Origin: a virus
Virus record (IMG/VR): IMGVR_UViG_3300035698_014629
Span: 1-23,772 of that record
Direction: 5' to 3' (one strand)
Length of the DNA: 23,772 bases
The notes below the pieces were generated by a model, which searched no databases, was not told where the DNA came from, and worked only from the letters and a program-made list of their open reading frames with translations. This document shows, piece by piece, positions 12,527-20,206 of this stretch. Position 1 is the stretch's first letter, and each line of letters opens with the position of its first letter. The position numbers were made by a program, and so were the translations under genes.

Positions 12527-14859
12527 CCGTTCCCCCTTGCCCCGCCGAATGATCTACCTGAACCACCACCACCGCCAACAGCAATTGCTGCCGCATACTC
12601 AATCCCCATATCGCCGCCAACCTCCGCAAGTACCTCGTCTGCGGTCAACACGGTGTCATATAACCTCGAACCCATAAGCACTATAGATCCGCCCTGCGTG
12701 CCGGATGGATGCGAACCCCAGAACAGGTTCGCGAAGGTTTGTGTTGCGTAAGAATGGTCCAATGTAATCTTCTTGCCACCAAGCCAGATACTGCAATAAA
12801 CATCTGTTCCACTTTTTGATAAGGATATGGTGCAATTTTGGTTTCGATCAAATTTTACTACCGAAGATATAGCGGCGGTAGCTGAACCGCCAACTTTATT
12901 GACCAATACAAAACTATGGCCAAAAACGTCATAAACGACAGCAACATAATTGTCTGCATCCTCACTGACCGATGCCAGATAAATGAAGCTAATGTCTTCC
13001 CCAGACGATTCTCCAGCCGTATCGTAATCGCCAAACGTAAGAACAAACTGACTGACAAAAGTCCACGAATCCGGAAATGTTGCCGGAGTAAATGATAGCT
13101 TGTCATGCCCACGTGCGGCTGCTTGGCCATGCCACTCCGTTGGAACAATAGATTGCGAGAAGGCAACTCCATCGATAAGAATGTCAAATTGAGCGTCTAA
13201 CGGATCCGCTCCGGCCTCGGCATAGAGACATGCCCTTGCCCTTGTTTTCGTTGCAGTAGGCGTTCCAACGCCGTCGGCAGTCGCTACAACTGTCATCGTA
13301 TATTCCGACCAGCGATCGGGGAATACCCAAATTGATAGACGCTCTTCGTTATTATTAGCTCCGTTTTCGTTATCATAAATTCGGCTGGTGAAATACACGA
13401 GTGTTCCTTTGCCCTTGTTATTTCCGGCCCCGTCGCCGAATTGACCTTTGACACGAACGTTAAATACATATTGCCGACCTGGAACCGCATCAGCGGCTAA
13501 ATTATAACCTAAATCGATATACTTAATAGCCGTGATCGGGTCTGTGTCGTTTTGCCATCTAGCACAATTCCCGGCGAGATAGCCGACCCATTTATCTGTG
13601 TTGTAGGTGTTGTCTACGACCGTTGTTGACTGTGCTGTTGGGTTGTTTCCAGCAACGTTACCGCTCTCTTTTTCCAGCAGCATCCCTTGCTTATAAACAA
13701 TCGGTACGTTTGGCAGGTAATAGCTATCCTGCCCCGCCGAAAACCAAACATTATTAGCAGAATCAATTCCGGCAATTCTTATCACATCGGTTGTCGCTCT
13801 GGCAATATTAGCAATTTTCGTCCAGTGATCTATGTCCCCGCTGGCCCATGCTCCAGTATAAGCACCAAACCCTGTGGATTGGGAAGAGGCTGCTGCATAA
13901 AAGTTGTTTGCAACTTGTCGGAATCCAAAAAAGTTATACGCCCTGTTGTAGAACGTGCTGTCGGTACGATTGACATCAATCGCTAAGACTCTTGAGATGG
14001 AATCATCAGACAAGTCCTGCTTAAGAACACCCATCGGTGCTGCACCGTCCGAACCCCAAAGGATACAGTTTCCGGCTGGAACCCATACGCCACTGGTCGG
14101 ATGCATACTGGTGTACGGTAATATCACCTGCGTTGCCCCCCATGTACCATCCCCACTGTCAACTAACCGCATAAGAGCGGGATAGGTATCGCCGTAAACA
14201 AGGTAAGCCTGTATAACTCCTTCCATCGTACCGACAATACAGTGCGAATGTCTTCCCTCCATATAAGCTGGATGGTACGCTTTAACAAAAGTTTTTCCAT
14301 CGTCATAGCTGACATACGCACATCTGGCGTTGTTATCAACTAAGGTACTCTTGTACTCAGTTACAAAGATAGTACCGTTGACTTCCTGAATTCCGGTCCA
14401 CTGCGGCACTGAAGCCTGGTCGGTCAGGAAGCCGCTTTCTATGGTTTTTGTGAATGTACTTGAATCAGCGGGCTTTCTCCACATCTCGCCAGAGGTATCA
14501 GCAACTGTTTTGCTTGTAGCAACCAAAACAGATCCCTTACTTGTTACGAATATGTGGGTTGGCGACCGGTCAAAAGTCTTTAAAGTAATAAATGTTTTTC
14601 CGCCATCAGAAGTCTTACAAACTGTGTTATAGTTTTTCAGACCATACACCCAGTATCCATCAGTAACACGAGCGTCAAAGCCCAGGACTGTTGTGAACTC
14701 AAACGGGGGCACATAAACTTCGGCTTGTTTGCGCACCGTGTCAATTGCAAACGATGTTCCTTCGTTATTGTACCCTGCCGTTGTTCGGGCAAACGTAAGC
14801 GGGCTGCCCGATACAAGATCGTTTGCAGAATTACCGTTAGACTCAAATATCAATGACAT
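12523..14859 (-). CDS. Large adhesin: Asp-box beta-propeller plus LamG-like domain
   Basis: 778 aa. Residues about 60-400 contain Asp-box motifs (KTSDGGKTF, VSYDDGKTF), marks of sialidase/BNR-type beta-propellers. Residues about 440-580 (WVGYLAGNCARW..., RQYVFNVRVKGQF..., WSEYTMTVV...) look like a jelly-roll carbohydrate-binding domain. Residues about 590-740 (SWTFVSQFVLTFGD..., DNYVAVVYDVFGHSFVLV, NCTISLSKSGTDVYCSIWLGGKK) resemble a LamG-like concanavalin fold. A Gly-rich tail (GGGGGSGRSFGG) follows. The sialidase Arg triad could not be recognised, so binding rather than catalysis is more likely. The gene has a strong AGGAG site and lies between head-tail joining and tail genes, an unusual place for a receptor-binding protein. 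Confidence 0.7.
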   Translation of the reverse strand: MSLIFESNGNSANDLVSGSPLTFARTTAGYNNEGTSFAIDTVRKQAEVYVPPFEFTTVLGFDARVTDGYWVYGLKNYNTVCKTSDGGKTFITLKTFDRSPTHIFVTSKGSVLVATSKTVADTSGEMWRKPADSSTFTKTIESGFLTDQASVPQWTGIQEVNGTIFVTEYKSTLVDNNARCAYVSYDDGKTFVKAYHPAYMEGRHSHCIVGTMEGVIQAYLVYGDTYPALMRLVDSGDGTWGATQVILPYTSMHPTSGVWVPAGNCILWGSDGAAPMGVLKQDLSDDSISRVLAIDVNRTDSTFYNRAYNFFGFRQVANNFYAAASSQSTGFGAYTGAWASGDIDHWTKIANIARATTDVIRIAGIDSANNVWFSAGQDSYYLPNVPIVYKQGMLLEKESGNVAGNNPTAQSTTVVDNTYNTDKWVGYLAGNCARWQNDTDPITAIKYIDLGYNLAADAVPGRQYVFNVRVKGQFGDGAGNNKGKGTLVYFTSRIYDNENGANNNEERLSIWVFPDRWSEYTMTVVATADGVGTPTATKTRARACLYAEAGADPLDAQFDILIDGVAFSQSIVPTEWHGQAAARGHDKLSFTPATFPDSWTFVSQFVLTFGDYDTAGESSGEDISFIYLASVSEDADNYVAVVYDVFGHSFVLVNKVGGSATAAISSVVKFDRNQNCTISLSKSGTDVYCSIWLGGKKITLDHSYATQTFANLFWGSHPSGTQGGSIVLMGSRLYDTVLTADEVLAEVGGDMGIEYAAAIAVGGGGGSGRSFGGARGNG

Positions 14860-15176
14860 TATAAGCTCCTACTTGTTTTTAGGTCCTGCTTGATCTCTTT
14901 GAGTAGCTCTGTTTGAGTAACAAGCGATGATTTAATGACAGCCTGGTTTGTTTTGAACGCAGCAATGTCAGTCTTGATGACCTCGATGCTCTGCGCATTA
15001 TAATTGACCTGACTGCTAATTACGCCTGTCTCGATGCTCAGTTTTGCGGTTGCCTGGCCGAGAGAAAATACAAACAATAAAATTGATATTACCCCGACTG
15101 AGAAACCAATCCATTTCCAATTAGTTTTTGATTCTTCGCCCACGTTGCCCTCGTCATCGAATATATTTGTTTTCAC
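14859..15176 (-). CDS. Membrane-anchored coiled-coil protein
   Basis: About 105 aa from a GTG at 15176. The frame is open further to an ATG at 15230 and a TTG at 15263, but those starts overlap the upstream gene by 77-110 bases, and none has a clear Shine-Dalgarno. It has a short charged N-terminus, one membrane segment (WIGFSVGVISILLFVFSLG), then a heptad-rich C-terminal half (VNYNAQSIEVIKTDIAAFKTNQAVIKSSLVTQTELLKEIKQDLK). The topology fits a spanin- or holin-associated protein or a tail-membrane factor. The position within head/tail genes is odd for lysis. No family is recognised. It shares one base (TAATG) with the next gene. Confidence 0.6.
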   Translation of the reverse strand: MKTNIFDDEGNVGEESKTNWKWIGFSVGVISILLFVFSLGQATAKLSIETGVISSQVNYNAQSIEVIKTDIAAFKTNQAVIKSSLVTQTELLKEIKQDLKTSRSL

Positions 15177-15516
15177 TATGCCGGCGTTTGTCGTCTCTGC
15201 GATCCAGCCTGTAGGTTGCGGCGGTCTCATCTTCGGATACCACACCGACAATCTGCCAGACAATAGAATTTATCGTAAGCGTACCATTGATCGCTGCGGC
15301 AGGCGATGCAATGTCAGCTTTCTTGATAACGGCTTCAACTTCGTACAAGAAGCATCGGCCAACCTCGTCAATGACCTCATCGACAGCTATATCGCCAAGC
15401 ACAATACCAAAGTTGTCTGTTGTGCTGCCCGCCAAATCGGTATAGCTGCCAATGACGCCAAATGTATCAAAGACCGGCCCATCGGCGGTCGATAAAAAGT
15501 CCGAAAAGATCGTCAT
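15154..15516 (-). CDS. Head-tail joining protein candidate (FII-like)
   Basis: 120 aa. Phage head-tail attachment proteins of the lambda FII group are of this length and are encoded just after the capsid and cement genes, as here. The N-terminus (SDFLSTADGPVFDTFGVIGSYTD) and the beta-rich remainder (GTLTINSIVWQIVGVVSEDETAATYRLDRRDD) fit such a protein in general pattern: a small beta-barrel that carries an unusual loop and then WxVxGVVxDE-like strands. Two bases separate the start from the cement protein stop. Family membership is only suggested. Confidence 0.6.
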   Translation of the reverse strand: MTIFSDFLSTADGPVFDTFGVIGSYTDLAGSTTDNFGIVLGDIAVDEVIDEVGRCFLYEVEAVIKKADIASPAAAINGTLTINSIVWQIVGVVSEDETAATYRLDRRDDKRRHSENKYIR

Positions 15517-15518
15517 AC

Positions 15519-15911
15519 TTACGCCGGTACACCGTGAACCAATGCCTTTGCCATGAACTCATTAAACAGAACATAAGCGTAACCGTCTGTCGCAGTAAGC
15601 TCCTTGACCAATGTGCCCAGAAAGTGATCTGCCGATGCCAGCGTAGTTGTTGCCGCACCGCTGCTTGCTTCACCTCCGTAAGGACTGCCGTTTAGGTCCC
15701 AGCCGATAGGATCACCGACATCGCCGGTAACAGCGGCGGCTTCAACCTTGAAGATTCCTTTGATCCTGACATTGCCGGGTGTATTGGCGGCAATATCCTG
15801 GACTGCAACCGCTGGAAACTTGTCGTCAATAAAGACAAGGCTTCCAGCCGTTAATGCTGATGACGGCGTATGCTCTACAACATCGCCGATCTTATAAAAT
15901 TCTGCTTTCAT
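15519..15911 (-). CDS. Capsid cement/decoration protein (DUF2190-like)
   Basis: 130 aa, matching the DUF2190/capsid cement pattern: YKIGDVVEHTPSSALTAGSLVFI at the N-terminus, then GNVRIKGIFKVEAAAVT with DPIGWDLNGSP, and a C-terminal LGTLVKELTATDGYAYVLFN. Such proteins decorate the capsid surface, often as trimers, and stabilise it after expansion. The gene follows the fused protease/major capsid gene, where a lambda D or cement gene is expected, and has an AAAAAAAGGG site before the ATG. A 12-bp hairpin separates it from the capsid gene. Confidence 0.82.
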   Translation of the reverse strand: MKAEFYKIGDVVEHTPSSALTAGSLVFIDDKFPAVAVQDIAANTPGNVRIKGIFKVEAAAVTGDVGDPIGWDLNGSPYGGEASSGAATTTLASADHFLGTLVKELTATDGYAYVLFNEFMAKALVHGVPA

Positions 15912-15945
15912 TTTTTAACCCTTTTTTTGAGTTTCAGTTTTATTA

Positions 15946-15981
15946 TGTTGACTGCCCCATATATAGCCAGGGCAGTCAACA
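15946..15981. other. 12-bp stem-loop between capsid and cement genes
   Basis: TGTTGACTGCCC (15946-15957) pairs perfectly with GGGCAGTCAACA (15970-15981), leaving a 12-base loop. It lies 18 bases past the stop of the capsid gene. Neither strand has a following T run, so it is more likely an mRNA-stabilising or processing hairpin, or a weak attenuator, than a classical intrinsic terminator. Confidence 0.7.
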
Positions 15982-15999
15982 AGAGGAAAAGATGACAAT

Positions 16000-18066
16000 T
16001 TATGCAGTGTTTTTCTGCAGGGTCCGCCAGTCAAGGCTCTTGACGCCACAGTCGATGTACACTTGATAAATCAATCCTTGAACGTCCGGGCCAGCATTGA
16101 ACCGTTCCAGCGTCGGCTCTTTCTTGCCGTTTAGGAACGCAACTTCAACTGTGTCCCAGAATGTGCCGTTCGCAGCCAGATACCAGGTCGTTGCTGAATA
16201 CCCGGTATAGGTCAAGTTCGACAATCTCGGATCGATAATCGGTGTCATCAGCCCCTTGAAGATGTTCTTGACCGGGTGTTTTTTTGTCGAAGCAGACCCG
16301 TCGGTTGCCATAATCATATCAGATTCAAGCAGGCCGCGGGCAAGGTTCTCCAGTTCCGGCGGCACGATCAGATATGCAGGCTCGATGTTGATCGGCTCAT
16401 TATCGCTGTCAACCTGAACACGCATCGCCGCGATTGCGGCGGCAAGTTTATCCGCTCCCAGCGGCGATGTTGTGTTCAGATTACCATGATCGCTGTGGAA
16501 CAATGCCGTAGCGTCGTCCATATTGCCGTTGGCCAGTAAGTGTGTGTATACCAGCTTGTGTACTGTTGCCATTGCCTTTTGGCCCATCTTCATAGGCTTA
16601 CGCGTGAACACGCCCAGATCATCGTTGATGATGTCCTGACGACTTATGCCAAAGTTCTTGGCGTAAGTGTCAACGTTAAATTGCTCTTTTTCTTCGCTGG
16701 TTCCGCCGTACTTGATCTCGCCGCCGTTGGCAACCTTTTCAAGAGCGCCCGTGTCAGTGTCGCGAACTCTGGTCATCGTCTTGAAATCACTTGCTGTTCC
16801 GGGCGTTGTCCAGCCGTCCCAGGTAGCGCCTGCCAGATTATAGCCCTTCATCAGGCTCTTTTTGGCAACGTTACCAAGGATAGTTGGCAGTGATTGTGTT
16901 GAGAACGCAGCACGTATCATCTCATCGCGGCCTCGCGGAACAGTCCTGCCCTCAAGTGACAGGGCCTCTGCGCAAACTGAACGCAGGTCAATGTCGCGGA
17001 TTTCGTCCGCTTGATTTGCCGTCTGTTCACCAAACACTTTGACAACAGCATCGTCCATGCCAGCGCGAAGAAGAAGGCCAGCTTCCAGGATCGTTGTGTT
17101 GATCTGACGGGTTCGCACGATGCCCATCGGTGCTGAACCAACACCGGCTCGGAGCTGTGCGGTTCGCAGAGCGCCGAAGAATTCGGTTTGAGCCTCGGTA
17201 ACAGATTTGCCATCTGTTATCATTCGCTCAACCAGTTCATCCGGTATCGCTGAACCGTCAGCGAGCTGGCGGATCTGCGCAACGCGGCTGCGTTCCAGCT
17301 CTGCGCCTTTTTGTATCTGCTCGCCAATGTTGTGATTGTTTCGGGTTTCGTCTGGTTCTTCGACGTTGTCCGCCCGCGTCTGTGCCTGCTGCTTATCGTA
17401 ATCGGCCCTTAGCGCGGCGGCTTGGTCATCAGAAAGACCTTCGAGTTTGAATCCTCGTTCTGTAAGCCATTTTTCAAAATCCACGGTTCGAATCTCCTTG
17501 AACAATTTTAAATTGCGCTGTTTCAGGCCAGCGTTAGCCGTTTCGTTTTCTGCTCTGTTTTTTGCGTTACTGTCAGCCGCGATCGGGACGATCGAGTTTT
17601 CTTTTAGTTCCCACCTGGTCGAAACCCTCAACGCTCGATCTTTTGGCGCTGTGAACGTGCGGCCATCGACCACACTGGTTTTGCCTTTTTCGATAGTGGT
17701 ATAATTCAGCACCCTGTAACCAACCGAATTGTCTGTCAAATGCCCATCCCGCATCAGCTCAAACGCCGACACGCCAGACTGATTGTTTGCATAGTGGTTA
17801 GTTGCCACAAGGCTTTCTTTAACGACGCGGACATTCCGGCTTGACCCAACTATTGCTGCGACGGATGATCTGTTGTGGCTGTCAAGCAATGGAACCTGTC
17901 GGTTTTCAGGCAGCACGACACCGCTCATCAGCAATACTTCGCAAACAGGTTCCCAACGATTATAGTCGTAAACAACGACCGGTGTTTCTGTGGCGATTAC
18001 AGCCTCCACCGTACGCTCCTTTTCATTGAGCGTATCAAACCGAACCTGATAGCCGCGAACGGTCAT
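16000..18066 (-). CDS. Prohead protease/major capsid protein fusion
   Basis: 688 aa from the ATG at 18066, one base after the portal stop. The frame is open to 18165, but that would overlap the portal by 98 bases. Residues 1-175 are an S78 (HK97-type) prohead protease: RFDTLNEKERTVEAVIATE, VPLLDSHNR with candidate catalytic His64, and LTDNSVGYRV with candidate Ser114. Residues about 210-370 are charged and helical, suiting an internal scaffold (QAAALRADYDKQQAQTRADNVEEPDE). The C-terminal 300 residues resemble Mu gpT-like major capsid proteins (NFGISRQDIINDDLGVF, ALFHSDHGNL, VEVAFLNGKKEPTLERF). The protease presumably cleaves itself from the capsid subunit during head maturation. Such fusions are known in other phages. 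Confidence 0.87.
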   Translation of the reverse strand: MTVRGYQVRFDTLNEKERTVEAVIATETPVVVYDYNRWEPVCEVLLMSGVVLPENRQVPLLDSHNRSSVAAIVGSSRNVRVVKESLVATNHYANNQSGVSAFELMRDGHLTDNSVGYRVLNYTTIEKGKTSVVDGRTFTAPKDRALRVSTRWELKENSIVPIAADSNAKNRAENETANAGLKQRNLKLFKEIRTVDFEKWLTERGFKLEGLSDDQAAALRADYDKQQAQTRADNVEEPDETRNNHNIGEQIQKGAELERSRVAQIRQLADGSAIPDELVERMITDGKSVTEAQTEFFGALRTAQLRAGVGSAPMGIVRTRQINTTILEAGLLLRAGMDDAVVKVFGEQTANQADEIRDIDLRSVCAEALSLEGRTVPRGRDEMIRAAFSTQSLPTILGNVAKKSLMKGYNLAGATWDGWTTPGTASDFKTMTRVRDTDTGALEKVANGGEIKYGGTSEEKEQFNVDTYAKNFGISRQDIINDDLGVFTRKPMKMGQKAMATVHKLVYTHLLANGNMDDATALFHSDHGNLNTTSPLGADKLAAAIAAMRVQVDSDNEPINIEPAYLIVPPELENLARGLLESDMIMATDGSASTKKHPVKNIFKGLMTPIIDPRLSNLTYTGYSATTWYLAANGTFWDTVEVAFLNGKKEPTLERFNAGPDVQGLIYQVYIDCGVKSLDWRTLQKNTA

Positions 18067-18067
18067 A

Positions 18068-19621
18068 TCATCTAACGGCGATAAGTCGCGGACGAATAGA
18101 TCGTTCGCCTTTGTTGTCTTCTTCGTCTTCATCTTCGTCGTCGATTTCGTCTTTTTGCGGTTCATTATTTGCTCCCTGTGTATTTTGCGGCGAACCGAAC
18201 TTCAGTCCAAGTTCTACCATTTTCTTTTGTTCGCGGGCACGCTGTTCAAGTTCTTTTTCCCAGTCCTTGCCCTGCCTGCTGAATTCAGCGGCCAGCGTGG
18301 TTGTCCCGATCTCAAGCCTTGTCTTTTGTGCGTTGGCTTCTTTTTGCGGATCGACATGTTCCTGTCCCGGCCAATACCACTTAATATTTGCGTCGGTCAG
18401 ATCAATAGCCTTGCCAGGCGATAACAGATAACCAGGTATCAACATTGCCTCGGCCAGCCATCGCCTAAATATACGATTGCAAACCTGCCGCTCAACCCAG
18501 GCCTGCGTTGTCGAGATAAACCTAAAATAGTTCTGCCAGTCCAGCCTGCCGCTGGCATAATTATATTTTTGTGAATTCCCCGCAGCCACGTTGTACGGCA
18601 TATTCAAACAGCGAGCGATCTCGTTAAGTATCTCCGCTTTAAATTCGGCATAAGTCGATGTCGGCTGCTCTGGTTTGTATTGCTGCATTTCCCAGCCAAT
18701 CGGCAAGGTCGTCAGCATATTGCGTTCGATGTCAAACGTTTCCATTTCTTCAAGGTCAGCGGCGTCCTCGGTAAGCCCACCGGTTGACTTAATAACCGCT
18801 GCAAAGTTAGCCGCTGTTTCAGCAGCATCAACCGTCGCTGCTGTGTATCGCCGTAATGACGCAAACAGCAAAATAGCAGGCGTCAGCCATGGTACGCCGC
18901 GGCTTTGGCCTGGACGATCCATCCGATACAAGTGAATAATACGATCAGCAGGGATCATATCATAATCAGAAGGCGTAAGACCGTAGGTCGATGAGTCTGA
19001 ACCGGGGTGCTTCTTTGATATATAATAAAGCGATGGCCTGCCGTACTCATCAAAGGAAATGCCCTGATTGATCTTGCCGTCACCGCGTATCTCGCTAGCC
19101 CCTGCCAGAGAAAACGGAGTATGCAACCGATCAGGCTCGACCGTTTGCAATCGCAAACGCGGCCCTCGAATGCCGTTTCGATTATCAAAGACCAGAACAA
19201 TTATGCCCTCACCACAAGAATCCTGACCGCGCGAGGCGGCCAGCTTTAGAATATCGGCCCATGACTGTAGGCCCTGAATATCACAATCGGCGCACCATTG
19301 CGCAAACTTTGATTCCACGTCGTTATTGAACGCCTCGGAACCAGCGGTAAATTGTAATTGCGGCCCTATGCCGACAATATCATTTGCTTTGGTATCAACG
19401 ATACCGGCTGCGTAGCTGTTATTTCTGATTTCATAGCGAACACGGTTGCGTAGTGTTTCCAGGCTTACCGCTATCAGGCTGTCAGCATCTCGATTGTCAG
19501 CGGTCAGAAAATGTTTTTGCGTATGCCTATCGTTATTGGCGGCATCATAGTTGCGCTTACGTACTATGACCGCTTGCGGTTTAGGCTGCTCAATTGAATT
19601 GCCAAATTGATCTAAGATCAT
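18068..19621 (-). CDS. Portal protein, lambda family
   Basis: 517 aa. The N-terminal third has the lambda-family portal signature: LETLRNRVRYEIRNNSYAAGIVDTKANDIVGIGPQLQ (about residues 54-90), where an R-N-N-x-Y-A helix leads to the V-G-x-G turn. The middle contains RGVPWLTPAILLFASLRRYTAATVDAAETAANFAA, the helical stem region. The C-terminus ends in a strongly acidic stretch (DEIDDEDEDEEDNKGE). Twelve copies form the DNA-conducting vertex. The gene follows the gpW-like gene as in lambda (W then B). Length is typical for the family. Assignment is firm. Confidence 0.88.
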   Translation of the reverse strand: MILDQFGNSIEQPKPQAVIVRKRNYDAANNDRHTQKHFLTADNRDADSLIAVSLETLRNRVRYEIRNNSYAAGIVDTKANDIVGIGPQLQFTAGSEAFNNDVESKFAQWCADCDIQGLQSWADILKLAASRGQDSCGEGIIVLVFDNRNGIRGPRLRLQTVEPDRLHTPFSLAGASEIRGDGKINQGISFDEYGRPSLYYISKKHPGSDSSTYGLTPSDYDMIPADRIIHLYRMDRPGQSRGVPWLTPAILLFASLRRYTAATVDAAETAANFAAVIKSTGGLTEDAADLEEMETFDIERNMLTTLPIGWEMQQYKPEQPTSTYAEFKAEILNEIARCLNMPYNVAAGNSQKYNYASGRLDWQNYFRFISTTQAWVERQVCNRIFRRWLAEAMLIPGYLLSPGKAIDLTDANIKWYWPGQEHVDPQKEANAQKTRLEIGTTTLAAEFSRQGKDWEKELEQRAREQKKMVELGLKFGSPQNTQGANNEPQKDEIDDEDEDEEDNKGERSIRPRLIAVR

Positions 19622-19623
19622 TG

Positions 19624-19851
19624 TTACAACTCCGACTTAATGCCGCCAGGCCTGAAAAAACCAAACTTGACCTTTGACCTGATTGGCCCGGACGTGTCAG
19701 TCCGCTCGAGCGATTCCATTGCATCGGTCAACTCTTTGAGCGTTCGGTAGATTACCGTTCGACCGTTGGCCGTAACTGAACCAGGTTGACCTGCATACGA
19801 TGTGATCGCCGCTTTAATCGCTGTGATTAGTGTTTCGTTATCATTTGCCAT
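19624..19851 (-). CDS. gpW-like head-to-tail joining protein
   Basis: 75 aa, close to the 68 aa of lambda gpW. It has the same pattern: an N-terminal helix (NETLITAIKAAITSYAGQPG), a two-strand hairpin (SVTANGRTVIYRTLK; in lambda ATVQKDGRRVEFTAT), a second helix (ELTDAMESLERTD) and a basic C-terminal tail (GFFRPGG). GpW plugs the portal channel and prepares heads for tail joining. In lambda, W sits between the large terminase and portal genes, and here it directly precedes the portal gene, with the terminase gene upstream. No strong Shine-Dalgarno precedes the ATG. Confidence 0.75.
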   Translation of the reverse strand: MANDNETLITAIKAAITSYAGQPGSVTANGRTVIYRTLKELTDAMESLERTDTSGPIRSKVKFGFFRPGGIKSEL

Positions 19852-19959
19852 AATTCAAGAGTAATATGCCCCATATCCCTGTGTCTACAAAAAACTGGCC
19901 TTAAAAAAAATTGTATGCTACATATAGCACTAAATCTTAAAAGGGCTGGGTTTACTGTG

Positions 19960-19992
19960 CGTTATTAGTGTACCTGTCGTCGACTAATAACG
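19960..19992. repeat. 10-bp perfect inverted repeat
   Basis: CGTTATTAGT (19960-19969) and ACTAATAACG (19983-19992) are exact reverse complements around a 13-base loop. There is no T run on either side, so it is not a typical intrinsic terminator. It could be a regulator-binding site or a scar of insertion. Confidence 0.7.
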
Positions 19993-20006
19993 ATAAGGCA
20001 TCGGCA

Positions 20007-20035
20007 AATCTGTGAAATCCGTGTTTATCCGTGGC
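20007..20035. repeat. Short tandem repeat of ATCYGTG units
   Basis: Three head-to-tail units, AATCTGTGA, AATCCGTGTT and TATCCGTGGC, occur in a row. Units of this kind (ATCCGTGTTAATCCGTGG-like) are familiar intergenic repeats in many environmental bacterial genomes. Here they may be host-derived sequence carried in with the cassette. Confidence 0.55.
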
Positions 20036-20105
20036 TTTATTATTATTTTTCTTAATATTATTTTCCTCGTTTTTTGTATGTTAAACGGCGTTTTTTAATA
20101 AATCT

Positions 20106-20121
20106 TTCCCAAATTCTGGAA
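20106..20121. repeat. Operator-like repeat, copy 1
   Basis: TTCCCAAATTCTGGAA is an imperfect dyad (TTCC-N8-GGAA). An identical 16-base copy lies 27 bases downstream inside the promoter spacer. A TATAAT box directly abuts this copy (20122-20127). Confidence 0.6.
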
Positions 20122-20127
20122 TATAAT

Positions 20128-20155
20128 TTGACTTCCCAAATTCTGGAAGTATACT
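20128..20155 (+). promoter_or_regulatory. Promoter of the plus-strand cassette
   Basis: TTGACT (20128-20133) and TATACT (20150-20155) are separated by 16 bases, close to sigma-70 consensus. The second operator-like repeat occupies the whole spacer, so a bound protein would block polymerase. A leader of about 45 bases runs to the ATG at 20207, with AAGGAA as Shine-Dalgarno. Confidence 0.7.
20133..20148. promoter_or_regulatory. Operator-like repeat, copy 2, between -35 and -10
   Basis: The second exact copy of TTCCCAAATTCTGGAA. It begins at the last base of the -35 box and ends two bases before the -10 box. Two copies with half-sites TTCC/GGAA and about 2.5 helical turns between them suit binding of an HTH dimer, plausibly the HTH protein encoded second in the cassette. 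Confidence 0.6.
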
Positions 20156-20206
20156 TTATTCGGAAGCGAACGTTAATAACAACAAAAAAAACGAAAGGAA
20201 ACAAAA

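Larger units (their letters stand above)
19852..20206. other. 355-base intergenic region with promoter and repeats
   Basis: No gene was found here. From left to right it holds a short TGCTACATATAGCA dyad (19916-19929), a 10-bp inverted repeat (19960-19992), an ATCYGTG tandem repeat (20007-20035), an AT-rich tract with a T6 run, and the promoter/operator of the plus-strand cassette (20106-20155). It separates divergent transcription units: the head operon on the minus strand and the cassette on the plus strand. Confidence 0.8.

Noticed and set aside
15034-15495. 153-aa plus-strand ORF
   Set aside because: Antisense to two supported genes (head-tail joining and coiled-coil protein), with no motif or ribosome site.
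16540-16893. 117-aa plus-strand ORF
   Set aside because: Antisense to the capsid domain; no supporting signal.
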